From: Emergomyces orientalis
Taxonomy: Eukaryota; Ascomycota; Eurotiomycetes; Onygenales; Ajellomycetaceae
Assembly (NCBI GenBank): GCA_002110485.1
Contig: MOWL01000057.1
Location: 1 to 16,290 of the forward strand
Length of the DNA stretch: 16,290 nucleotides
Direction: 5' to 3'
Shown here: piece after piece, positions 8,520 through 16,290 of the stretch
Numbering within the stretch: position 1 is the first letter of the stretch
Layout of the letters: each line of letters begins with the position of its first letter
Position numbers and translations under genes: made by a program
The notes under the pieces: model-generated
Told to the model about the DNA's origin: nothing
Seen by the model: only the letters and a program-made list of their open reading frames with translations
The model's database searches: none

Positions 8520-9023
8520 GTATGGTATTAGTAAATCACATGACCAAAGGTCTTGTAAGTTAGCTGTATTGGCTCAATATCCCAAGTGCTACTTCTTGTT
8601 CTCTTTATCAGTGAAGGGCCCCCGATCTTGCTCCCCTGTTCAATCCAGAAAATCGAATCTAGCTGCTTCTTCGTGATCCAGTTGTGTTGAATGGCTGTTG
8701 AATCTGGTATTACAGCTCGTGCAGGGTCTTCTTGGATATTTCCAACGAACGTCCTGGGACACAAGCTGCCCAGAAATAAGGTGGGCTCCATTGAGCCAAA
8801 AAGTCACTTTTTAAAAATATCCAGCAATGTTTGTGTGAAACCTCTACTTTATTCCACTAGTGACACAGATGGATTTTTCTTGATAGGCAGCCTATATCAA
8901 AATTATTCCCTGTATATAGAGGGAGACACCTCAACATGTTTTTTATTTCTCTTTTGATAACCAACACATGCCCGGGAAAATATTGATCCGAGCATTTCAA
9001 GAGACCAAGATCACATCACACAA
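8520..9023. other. Intergenic stretch with uncertain short frames and a likely promoter
   Basis: A minus-strand frame (8528-8791, containing a plausible KKQLDSIFWIEQGSKIGG) and a plus-strand frame (8691-8957) overlap here. Neither has a recognisable domain or splice partner, so neither is called. If the 97-bp repeat is an LTR, this may be decayed internal sequence of that element. TGTATATAGAGG at 8911-8922 is a TATA-like site about 110 bp before the ATG at 9024. Confidence 0.35.
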
Positions 9024-9761
9024 ATGCCACATAAAGTGAGGGGTAAAATGTCAAAGCGTCAAACAAGTGAAGGCAGAACCATTACTTCAAAGCGAACGAA
9101 AACAGAACAGAAGACACCCATGGCCAATCCCCAGGGATATATCATCATCAAACGAGAAAATGAACAGTCGCCACCAGAGGAACTTTTTGCAGCAGTAGAG
9201 AGTTACATTGGGAAGGCAAAGTTTCAAGAAATGCGAGGGGGTACCGTGGATGAAGTAGGCGCTCGAAGGGTCGATGGAGGGAATGCCAGTGAACCATTGT
9301 TACATCATGGAATCAATGTAAGTGTTGATTGCAGCCGCGACAGTAGTCTCAAGCTGACCTCATAAGTTCTCAAGTACCAAGTTCGATCCCTTCTTCCAAG
9401 ATGTCCTCGGCTGTTCTTTTGACGAAGCAAATAAATCGAAGGCGGAGGTTGTATTCTGGCCAGAAAACAAAACCCAGCTGCCACGTTATCCTGCCGGGCT
9501 TCGTGGCACAGTTCACATATTCTGCCCGGCAACTACCGAAGAGCTTCATGAGGGTAATGGCCTCTTTCGCATCGTGGAAGGCTCCCATACAATGACAAGG
9601 GGCCAGTTTTCGTCACATCAAGCCTACCTCGATCCGTCTTCAGCCCAACCAGATATTGATTCTCTCTGCCGATTTAACAATACAGTATCCACAGGCAGGG
9701 GGGGGGTCGGTGTTTTCATGAGGCTATTCCCACCTACGTGAATGGGCGCCATGGAGATTAG
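9024..9761 (+). pseudogene. PhyH-like (2-oxoglutarate dioxygenase-fold) gene, frame-broken at a G9 run
   Basis: Exon 1 runs from the ATG at 9024 (an in-frame ATG also at 9048) to 9317. Intron 9318-9366 (49 nt) has donor GTAAGT, branch CTGAC and acceptor ATAAG, and the join is in phase 0. Exon 2 from 9367 is open for 124 codons to TGA at 9739-9741. The N-terminus is basic and Lys/Thr-rich, then GYIIIKREN resembles the start of a PhyH fold. ELHEGNGLFRIVEGSH resembles the family's 'nG-L-vv-PGSH' signature. At 9698-9706 lies a run of nine G. In the shifted frame after it, CFHEAIPTYVNGR ends in TAG at 9759-9761 and looks like the distal metal-binding His and Arg region. In the frame as given that region is lost. 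No clear proximal HxD is seen, so the enzyme assignment is weak. Confidence 0.45.
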
Positions 9762-9794
9762 AATACTCTATATGATAACTTAGAGTAATGGCTT

Positions 9795-10010
9795 ATGTAC
9801 GGCCTATTCAATTCCAAATCAGAAATTGCCAAATGCAGGATCAATTGCACTAAAGACTGGATCGCAATTCCAATTGGTAGTAAAGAGCACTGGGTCATGG
9901 TCATAAAAACTGGCGTATGTCCCATCATCTGCCACCTGCAAAGTTGCTTCGTCATTGTTTGTATGGTCCTGGACGACGCGCGGATTACACCGATTTTGAC
10001 AGGCCCTTGA
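9795..10010 (+). other. Possible Ulp1/C48 cysteine-protease remnant
   Basis: A 71-codon frame from ATG 9795 to TGA 10008-10010 contains WIAIPIGSKEHWVMVIK followed about 25 residues later by VLDDAR. In Ulp1-type SUMO proteases an 'IPI...HW' strand carries the catalytic His and a following 'LDS' the catalytic Asp. The Gln and Cys of the active site are not found downstream. The frame sits between two convergent genes and may be a truncated copy or a chance match. Confidence 0.22.
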
Positions 10011-10086
10011 AGTCGATTCCGACGCTGAGTTTAGCGCATGTGCTATTTACACTTCAGCAATTATATCTGTATATGAATCCTTAATA

Positions 10087-11422
10087 CTAACCTTCGGAGT
10101 AAAGTCTGGAACTTGCAGTGTCTGCTAGTATGCTTAACCTAGGAATACCATCTGTATAATCTGTGACATTGGTGTCTCGCGCCTGGGGCATTAAATTTTG
10201 TCCAAATACTGGTAGTTGTGTCACGTGATCGCCAATGATATGGTCAATTAGTTGACTGGATGTGTCATCACTAAATAAGCAAGTAGCCCTTGCGTTGCCT
10301 ATTGGATGTCAGCGTGCTTACAACACTGAAGCCCGAGAGGTATCCACTTACCAGCCGGACAAGCCTGCACCCCAGGAGAGCCTGAATTGTTGTCTGTAGA
10401 ACTTGGGCCTTGACTCATTGGATTCTGAGCCCCACCATTCTTTCGCTTTCGAACTTTTGGTTGTTTAGTCTGGCATTTCTTTCGCTTTGCTCCAGATTGC
10501 ACATTGTTATGTGGTATAATCACTGTTGGTGGAATTTTTGACCACAAATGTTTGAAAACGGAGCCAATAATATCATGGGCAGTCCTGCCTTTCCGCACGA
10601 CCGAAGCCGCACCAAGCAACATGCTCTTGGAGCAGATGGACTGTAGCAGTCGCATGAATACCCGTGGGGCGGAAATGGGTCTCATACCTAGAGTTCAGCC
10701 AGTCAATGAAAGTTTTGTGATGCAGGATGGACAGTACCAACATTGTCCGGCCAAGATATGGAAGGAAAACTACACTGCCTTTCCCCCCCAGTTCTCCAGC
10801 CATTATGTTGTATTTGGATCCTGCAGATACCCAAGCTGGCAAATGTGAAATCAAGGTATCGCGATACCCAGGCGAGAGAAATTCGGCTTGAATGAGTATC
10901 TCCGCGATCTCAGGAGCTTCCACATTGAATTTGGCAGCAAGATCCGCCATGAACATCGAGCCCACCCGCCAGCGTACGTCATTGACAATAATCGCGTCGT
11001 CTATTTCGAGCATAAGGTGGACAACAGGGTCAAAAGGGGCAACAAGTGCCATACGGTCCTCACTACCCGTTATAAACTGCTCAGGGTGTTCAAAACCAAT
11101 TCCATATAATCTCTTTGGCGCTCTCGTTGGGTACAACACAATCTTCCGGCTTTCCTCCTCTCTTGAGAGAAGTTCTCAGAGGATTTTTACTCTCCCTGAC
11201 TCTGAGGATTTTCTTCCACTCTTCCGGCAGATTTTCCGATAATTCGAGGAGAGAATCGGCAAACTGCTTCGTTAGCGTTGACTACTCTCACTCAAACTTG
11301 ACAAAACCTCTTACCTTTCCATCATTTAAAAGTTTCTCAACAGGTTCATCTCCATGTACACAGAGAAAAGTATCGATTTCATCTGCAACTCGTCTTAGCC
11401 TCTGGCTAATTTGGTGGGCCAT
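10087..11422 (-). pseudogene. Multi-exon gene of unknown family with at least one frame break
   Basis: The minus strand starts at ATG 11422-11420 (MAHQISQRLRRVADEIDTFL). Exon 1 ends at 11315. Intron 11264-11314 (51 nt) has donor GTAAGA, branch GCTAAC and acceptor AGCAG, and joins in phase to a strong frame (FADSLLELSENLPEEWKK). That frame stops at 11092-11090, while the coding-like sequence continues in a +1 frame (RLYGIGFEHPEQFITGSEDR) from about 11130 to about 10690, so an indel is inferred at 11092-11140. The next segment is in a third frame, which needs either an intron 10585-10687 (donor GTATGA, acceptor GGCAG) or another indel. It holds a basic nuclear-signal-like stretch (GAKRKKCQTKQPKVRKRK). 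The last intron is 10299-10351 (donor GTAAGT, branch CTGAC, acceptor AATAG), and the final exon ends in TAG at 10089-10087. The product is about 370 aa with no domain I recognise. It converges on the PhyH-like gene. Confidence 0.55.
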
Positions 11423-12047
11423 CTTTGACAGGTCGTTGAAGGTGAAGAGAAAAGAGCTGGAATGTGAGGAGCAGAACAAAAGATCTGGGTTAGCGTTAGC
11501 GTACTCTTAGCAGATGATCAACTTGCCATGCAGCCTCAGGGAGATCGATTCAAATAATTGAGAACTCCATCATCACCTTGTGCTCGTAGATGTATTTCCG
11601 CCGGCCGAGACAATCCCATCATGCACGCGGGATGGTGGCTACAGCAAAGCCCAATGGCCAAAGTATGCCAAATGCTGTCAGGGGGTCTCAGACTGTGTTG
11701 AGGGCACAGGAAACTTGTGTCGATCACCGTGCGAGATCGAGTGCGACATACACGTCCAGCTTGAGTCCGTGCCATCCTCATGCAGGAGGATCACTATCTT
11801 AATACTGATTGAGACCAAGCTTTGCATCTCACTGGTTTTGATTACGCAGTATAAGAGATGCCTCACCGCTCGCTTGTTTGCCTTGTTTGAATACGGGCTG
11901 CTCATCCATGTGCTTGCACTCAGATTATTGCCTTACACGCAAGGTAAATTTGCTCCCATCGCTGCATGCGAAGGGCGTGCTTACTATTATCCCCCAAAGT
12001 TGGTTGACATATCATTCCTTTGCCATATGAGTCTTTCAGTTTGAGTT
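11423..12047. other. Intergenic stretch, no supported gene
   Basis: A 154-codon plus-strand frame (11580-12044) overlaps several shorter frames. It is Cys/Leu/Ile-rich with no motif, no clear promoter and no splice partner, so I do not call it. The left part should hold the promoter of the minus-strand gene starting at 11422. Confidence 0.4.
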
Positions 12048-12700
12048 TCAAACGACTTTTGCGGCGTAGCACCCCACGATGCAAACGACAATCACCGCAA
12101 CTGCCCAAACTGAAAACTTTTTCATCGAACTCGCGCACACGGTTAAGTGGAGCACCGTTGCCAGCTTGCAGGGAGCACCTGTAGAATCCTCCAGTTTTGA
12201 GATCATCTCAATGGTACGTGTCCTCCGCCCGTATGTCGTAGCTTCGCTAACGGAACCAGGCTTCACCTCCTGTTCTCCAACTTTTAAAGCGGGGGATAGC
12301 TATTTTGTCAGTGCAAGTACTGCCAGGTTACTCCCAGCCTCATCAACTGATCTTATGGGCTCGTGGGCGGGAGTTGCTTTGGTATTTGAGGCTGGTTATA
12401 TCAGGGATGTAATGCGATACATCCGGTCGTGCCCATCAAGTAGCAACCACCTGCACGTCATTGGGGAAAGGATCAGTCCTCCTTGTACTTTTACACTCTC
12501 TTTTTCTGGATCACATATCCACGCCATAACTATCCCATCCGAAGCTCTTAATACGTGGCCTGGGCGGATCATACGGTGGGAAAACAAAAGACAATTGTCA
12601 GGGGGTAAATGCACATGCAATTGGAAGATTGGTTCAGCTGTCATTATGAGCTTTGTGATTGGATTATGGACAAACTTGTGGAAGTACGTACATGAAAGCT
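12048..12700 (-). pseudogene. Probable minus-strand gene remnant with two in-frame stops
   Basis: One minus-strand frame reads like protein from about 12700 down to TGA near 12050, interrupted only by TAA (about 12398) and TAG (about 12314). The 5' part includes MTAEPIFQLHVHLPPDNCLL and a charged DPEKESVKVQGG. The 3' part ends in a 20-residue hydrophobic segment (FSVWAVAVIVVCIVGCY) that could be a membrane anchor. A CTGAC branch and CACAG acceptor lie near 12705-12690, so an upstream exon may be missing. The TAG could instead lie at the end of a 48-nt intron (CACTGACAAAATAG) with a weak GTTGAT donor. A 215-codon frame on the opposite strand (12079-12726) is the main rival reading. Its low charge and high Ser/Ile content look antisense. 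No family is recognised. Confidence 0.35.
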
Positions 12701-12719
12701 GTGATTGGTGTCAGTGTTG

Positions 12720-12726
12720 TATATAG
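12720..12726 (+). promoter_or_regulatory. TATA-like element and pyrimidine tract before the AAA ATPase gene
   Basis: TATATAG lies about 115 bp upstream of the ATG at 12838. It is followed by a T/C-rich tract (about 12768-12800), a common feature just before transcription starts in filamentous fungi. Confidence 0.4.
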
Positions 12727-12837
12727 TTTCTCAGTTCTCCTGTACAGTCCTTTATCTCCTGGGTGGCTTTTTTTTTATTTATCTTTTCTTTCTCCGCAAG
12801 TCTGATCACCTGTCATCACTTCACACTCTCAACTATC

Positions 12838-14201
12838 ATGGACCAGGCACCAAGCCTCGTTGGCTCTCTTTTGAATACTATATTTCCTGGATCAATATTT
12901 ATTGACGTGTTCCGCAGAGCTCCCAACCTGGGCCTTCTTTCCCATATTCTGATTGTTGGATGTGCATTTGTTTATGTCTGTCTCTGGGTATATGATGGAA
13001 TCTGGACATTTTGTGCTGTGGAGGTTGAAATTGAACCGCGCAGCGAGGAGCATGAACATCTAACCACCTTTCTGGAATCTTGGGTTACCAGATGCCTGTC
13101 TCGGAGGGTTAGAAAGTGAGCAATGGAGTGGAGAGCATGCGCCTGAGAAGACAGACATGTGGGACTGGAAAATCATTGGAGCATTTCGGGAATATCGATT
13201 TCGACCCAACAGAATTTGTTTATTCCTATTCAAGGGCTCAATATTTCCAGTTTCGGCGGACGGAAAGAAGCTTTGAGTTCCACTTCGAGGAGCACTATAG
13301 TCTGAGAGTGTTAGGCTGGTCCTGCAAGCCAATTGAAAAAACTGCTTGTGGAAGCCAGGTCACGTCACATATTCAAGACCAAATCCAAAAATTACAATTT
13401 TTCAGTCCAGGAGGCAAGCTTGTTCGCCAGACTAAGATTCCATGGCAGCCTGTCAAAAGGATGAGTCGTCGGTCGCTCGAAAGTATCGCCCTGGAAAAGG
13501 GACAGAAGGAAGATGTTTGCAATGATATATGCAGATTTCTCAACACTAAGTCAGCATATCGGAAAACAGAAAGACCCTACCGTCGTGGTTATCTATTCAA
13601 TGGCCCCCCTGGAACTGGCAAAAACCAGTCTTGCGCAAACTTTTGGCGGGCAAATTTGGTCTGGATATTTACTTGTTGAGCCTGACAGGTCAAAACATGA
13701 CCGATGATGAACTCCAGCAGCTTTGTAGCCAGCTACCTGACCACCCCTTGTGTCCTTCTCATCGAGGATATTGACAGTGCTGGAATCAACCGCGAGAAAA
13801 CACAAGCCATACAACAAGAGGACAGCACTAGGCAAAACAACCAGATATCACTCTCCGGGCTCTTGAACATGATCGACGGTGTCTTATCATCTGATGGGAG
13901 AGTCTTGATCATGACCACAAACTGCAGAGATCAACTTGATGCAGCACTTATCCGTCCAGGACGTGTGGACAAGGAAGTGGAATTTACACTGGCATCAAAA
14001 AAGCAAATAAAATCGATTTTCCAGCATATGTACACATACACCAACGAAGACCACATCAACCTTGTAGATATGGCTGCTGAGTTCGCCAAGCTAGTTCCCG
14101 ATTGCCAGTATAGCCCGGCGGACATCCAGAACTATCTGTGGAATAAGGACCCGAAGAGTGCGGTTACAGGAGCTCAAGAGCAATTCCCAACTAGAGTGTG
14201 A
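12838..14201 (+). pseudogene. BCS1-like AAA ATPase with multiple one-base frame breaks
   Basis: ATG 12838 has A at -3. The N-terminus has one membrane helix at residues ~31-52 followed by the BCS1 N-terminal domain. The AAA core shows the lead-in RRSLESIALEKGQKEDV, Walker A GPPGTGK (~13602-13622), Walker B CVLLIEDID (~13747-13774), a sensor segment TTNCRDQLDAALIRPGRVD and a C-terminal helical part (SPADIQNYLWNKDPKSA), ending in TGA at 14199-14201. BCS1 is a mitochondrial inner-membrane translocase for the Rieske protein, but fungi carry many BCS1-like paralogues of unknown role. Family-like sequence jumps frame about seven times: near 13111-13116, 13241-13250, A6 at 13337-13342, 13387-13402, A5 at 13620-13624, T4 at 13641-13644, and 13743-13752. 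Most lie at homopolymers, and no nonsense mutation is needed to explain the breaks. As written, the gene cannot make the full protein. Confidence 0.85.
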
Positions 14202-14705
14202 GCCTCACAATTGAATTACACTATTTTTGTACTTTCTGTCTGTTGTTTGTTTGTTATTGTCTTTCTATCCTCTCTCTTGTTTGTCGATCTTGTGGATTCA
14301 CTACTGTTCCTCGCAAAACAATAGCACGGCTCCCTATTATCTTGGTAGCAGCCATTACAATAGATTATGTGGCCAAATTGAGTTAATAGAGGCACTAAAG
14401 AAGCCTAGCCTCGCTGTTGCTGTCACTATCCATAAACAAACACGATGTCTATAGTCCCAATTTCCCAAAGTTTGGTATACATATAGGAGGAACTCGCCCC
14501 CCGTTTGTCGATGAAAATCTCAAATCTTTCAACGCGATCACCAGATGGTCTAGGGTTTTCCAGTATTTTTTAGGATCGGATCTACCTTGCAAGTCAGGCA
14601 ATGATAATAAAACGGTCGATTGTCCCAGCCCCCCCTATGCTAGTACCTGACCATCTCCTTACGCTTCTTTGGAATAAAAGAGATCTTGTGCACCTTCCTA
14701 AGAAG
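14202..14705. other. Intergenic stretch between the AAA gene and the 211-aa gene
   Basis: The left part is T-rich, as in fungal 3' regions. GTATACATATAGGAGG at 14474-14489 is a possible TATA-like element for the gene starting at 14706. No coding frame is supported. Confidence 0.4.
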
Positions 14706-15397
14706 ATGTCGGGTTAGTTCATCTAGGGCTTTCCTTCGTTGATGGAGTATGCTAACTTTTCTTATCAGACCAATGCTCACTGAAGCTTGGGCCGCCGAGG
14801 AACCCAAACAAGCGGAAAAGTGAGGATAATCTTCATAGCCAGCTGAAAAAAGCTCCGCCAATAGGCACATCCGTGCCCAATCTCGTCCAAGCAACGCCCA
14901 GTCGGGATAAATCAGCCACTGAAGATGTCCTCAGCGTCGAGAATATGGCCAAAATGGCATCGAACGGAAGGAGTATATTTGAGTCTCTGTGGGCCAAAGC
15001 TGCAGCCATCGCAGCAGTGAAATCTATTTTAAGTTGTTGGGCTCCCGACAGCAGCTTGATACCCGAGGAGGATATAGACCGTTGGTGTTATGGGTTCTCG
15101 ACTGCTGAAATAACGGGACTTTCTGTCCTGGCATGGGAATTTGGCATGGATAAAACTGGACAGGACGACCTCTGCTCATTAATATGTTCCTTTCCAGATG
15201 ATGTTGACTGGCTTAGGGATATTTGGAGGAAGAACAGACATCGGCAGGACTGGAGTTTCGAGATTTTCGAGGATTTTGAATATATGCTACGCGTGGCGAA
15301 GGTACGTGTAAGCCGAGTGGAAGATGAATATGGGCTAATTGAAGACAAGGAGAATATCAAGCAGCTGGCTTTTCAGCACCCTGCTTTTGCAGAATAG
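14706..15397 (+). CDS. Intact two-exon gene, hypothetical protein with basic N-terminus (211 aa)
   Basis: Exon 1 is only 7 nt (14706-14712: ATG, TCG and one base). The intron 14713-14768 (56 nt) has textbook signals: donor GTTAGT, branch GCTAAC, acceptor ATCAG. Exon 2 is 14769-15397 and ends in TAG. The joined frame is 212 codons without a break. The ATG has A at -3. The N-terminal 70 residues are Lys/Pro/Ser-rich and probably disordered, with a nuclear-signal-like PNKRKSED near residue 15. The remaining ~140 residues are a Trp-rich, acidic, probably helical domain (FSTAEITGLSVLAWEFGMDK, DDVDWLRDIWRKNRHRQDW). I do not recognise the family. No catalytic motif, signal peptide or membrane segment is visible. 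It lies about 500 bp downstream of the BCS1-like gene on the same strand, but it has its own start region. Confidence 0.75.
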
Positions 15398-15806
15398 CCG
15401 CACAAAGTCACAAAGTTGAGAAAGTGATTGAGTCGGATTTACAAGGATGGCTGCAAGATTTTTGTATGCTGTAAAAGGTAGAAGCCAGTAAATATTTTAC
15501 CTCTTTCCGCTTCTTGTTCACCAGGTGTCTGATTTCCGAGGCTGGTTGGGAAGGAGGAGGGTTTCCAAAATCCTCAGAGTGGAAAGGATAAATAGAGAGT
15601 TCCCATATGAGCAGCGTTCATTGTAAATATCCTTGCCCCTACTCGTGGTAGGGTCCCTAGGACTAAAAGAAGTAGTAAATATGAAAATTTAAGCAAAAAA
15701 GACAGGAAGATAGCTGCTTGATACCCTCAGCCCTCGCTCCCGTGGCTTTGTTGTTTATTGGGTAATGAAAGGCCATGCAAATATCAACTCCAGCAGGGCG
15801 AAGTAC
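15398..15806. other. Intergenic stretch, no gene
   Basis: No open frame of note. An A-rich GGATAAATAGAG near 15587-15598 could be part of a 3' processing signal for the upstream gene. The right end holds the TATA box of the next gene. Confidence 0.4.
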
Positions 15807-15814
15807 TATATAAA
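15807..15814 (+). promoter_or_regulatory. Strong TATA box (TATATAAA)
   Basis: A perfect TATATAAA lies 27 bp before the ATG at 15841. This spacing leaves almost no leader, so transcription may start near that ATG and translation could begin further downstream. Confidence 0.5.
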
Positions 15815-15840
15815 CCCAGAAGAAATTCTGTCCAAACACA

Positions 15841-16290
15841 ATGCTTGCTCTGCCATCTAATTTACCTCTGAATTCCCCGGGCGCAAGACAGCCAACAGCT
15901 TGTTCAATACATCAGTGAAGATGGCATTGTAGAACTTTCACTGGCTGTTCGACCTGCAAAGAAAGACATGTCAAATGTGGTGAAGCAGCACCGGCCCGCC
16001 ACAAACTGCATTAAAAGGGGCTTGTACTGTGATGGTGCTTCGTTGACCCCAGCCAGATAGAGTCTGGCTTTGCAGAGAGAAAGTATAAAGCTTTTAGAAG
16101 AGAAATGGATGCAGCACAAAGAAACATATCAGATGCAACCCTAAACAACTGTGTCTCCAGCTCACAGTCATTGCCATATAAGAATCCAACTTCACCCAGC
16201 ATTAATTCTGTGGATTTGCAAACTGAGTTTCACACATCCTCGCAATCTCTTGCAATGGTGAGTCTGCTGTTCTTCACCTACTTAGAAAAA
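15841..16290 (+). CDS. 5' part of an unknown gene, cut by the window edge
   Basis: ATG 15841 opens a short frame (MLALPSNLPLNSPGARQ) that stops near 15917. Coding-like sequence continues in another frame (QDSQQLVQYISEDGIVELSL) from about 15882 to TAG at 16057-16059. It continues in a third frame (DPSQIESGFAERKYKAFRRE) from about 16045 to a good donor GTGAGT at 16258-16263, after which an intron leaves the window. The frame changes need either one-base indels (one probably in CCCCGGG near 15876-15882) or introns I cannot place. The sequence is hydrophilic, Ser/Asn-rich and probably coiled or disordered. No family is recognised. Positions of start and internal exons are uncertain. Confidence 0.35.

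Noticed and set aside
8528..8957. Overlapping minus (87-codon) and plus (88-codon) frames
   Set aside because: Neither has a recognisable domain or phase-consistent intron; kept only as a note on possible decayed element sequence.
9305..9595. Minus-strand frames and a plus-strand 64-codon frame
   Set aside because: They are shadows of exon 2 of the PhyH-like gene, whose frame is open from 9367 to 9741.
10504..11510. Plus-strand frames of 73-131 codons
   Set aside because: Antisense to the minus-strand gene with two phase-consistent introns.
11580..12044. 154-codon plus-strand frame
   Set aside because: Long but Cys/Leu/Ile-rich with few charges, no motif, no promoter and no splice context.
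12838..14201. Calling the AAA gene the mitochondrial Rieske assembly factor BCS1 itself
   Set aside because: Only family membership is supported; fungi have many divergent BCS1-like paralogues and this copy is frame-broken.
15990..16059. Zn2Cys6-like CIKRGLYCDG segment
   Set aside because: Only two cysteines in a fitting context and an unstable frame; not enough for a zinc-cluster factor.

Overview
The window looks like a piece of a filamentous ascomycete genome (Pezizomycotina, perhaps Eurotiomycetes). The evidence is short GT-AG introns of about 49-65 nt with CTGAC/CTAAC-type branch sites, a fungal BCS1-like AAA ATPase, and a Ty1/copia retrotransposon whose primer site matches the initiator-tRNA half-molecule type. 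No tRNA, rRNA, CRISPR array or bacterial-type operon was seen.

Layout. 1-1423: a small two-exon plus-strand gene converges on a broken minus-strand gene of unknown family, and their stop codons overlap by 8 bp. 1424-2555: no convincing gene. 2556-2941: a small three-exon plus-strand gene of unknown function. 3131-8116: an apparently complete Copia element on the minus strand, with ~101-bp LTRs differing by one base, a 5-bp target duplication (AAGAC), a primer site, a polypurine tract and one uninterrupted 1532-codon gag-pol frame. 8423-8519: a second LTR-like sequence with TGTTGGA/TCCAACA ends. 9024-9761: a plus-strand PhyH-like gene broken at a G9 run. 9795-10010: a possible Ulp1-type protease remnant. 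10087-11422: a minus-strand multi-exon gene of unknown family with at least one frame break. 12048-12700: a probable minus-strand gene remnant with two in-frame stops. 12838-14201: a BCS1-like AAA ATPase gene with about seven one-base frame breaks. 14706-15397: an intact two-exon plus-strand gene (211 aa, basic nuclear-signal-like N-terminus). 15807-16290: a TATA box and the start of another plus-strand gene that runs off the window.

No pathway joins these genes. The region reads as accessory DNA: unrecognised lineage-specific genes, broken genes and mobile elements. The most striking pattern is that several host genes carry one-base indels, many at homopolymers and mostly without nonsense mutations, while the 4.6-kb transposon frame is perfect. 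Either the low-copy host sequence has consensus errors, or host genes are decaying around a very recent transposon insertion. Functional names other than gag-pol and BCS1-like AAA are tentative.
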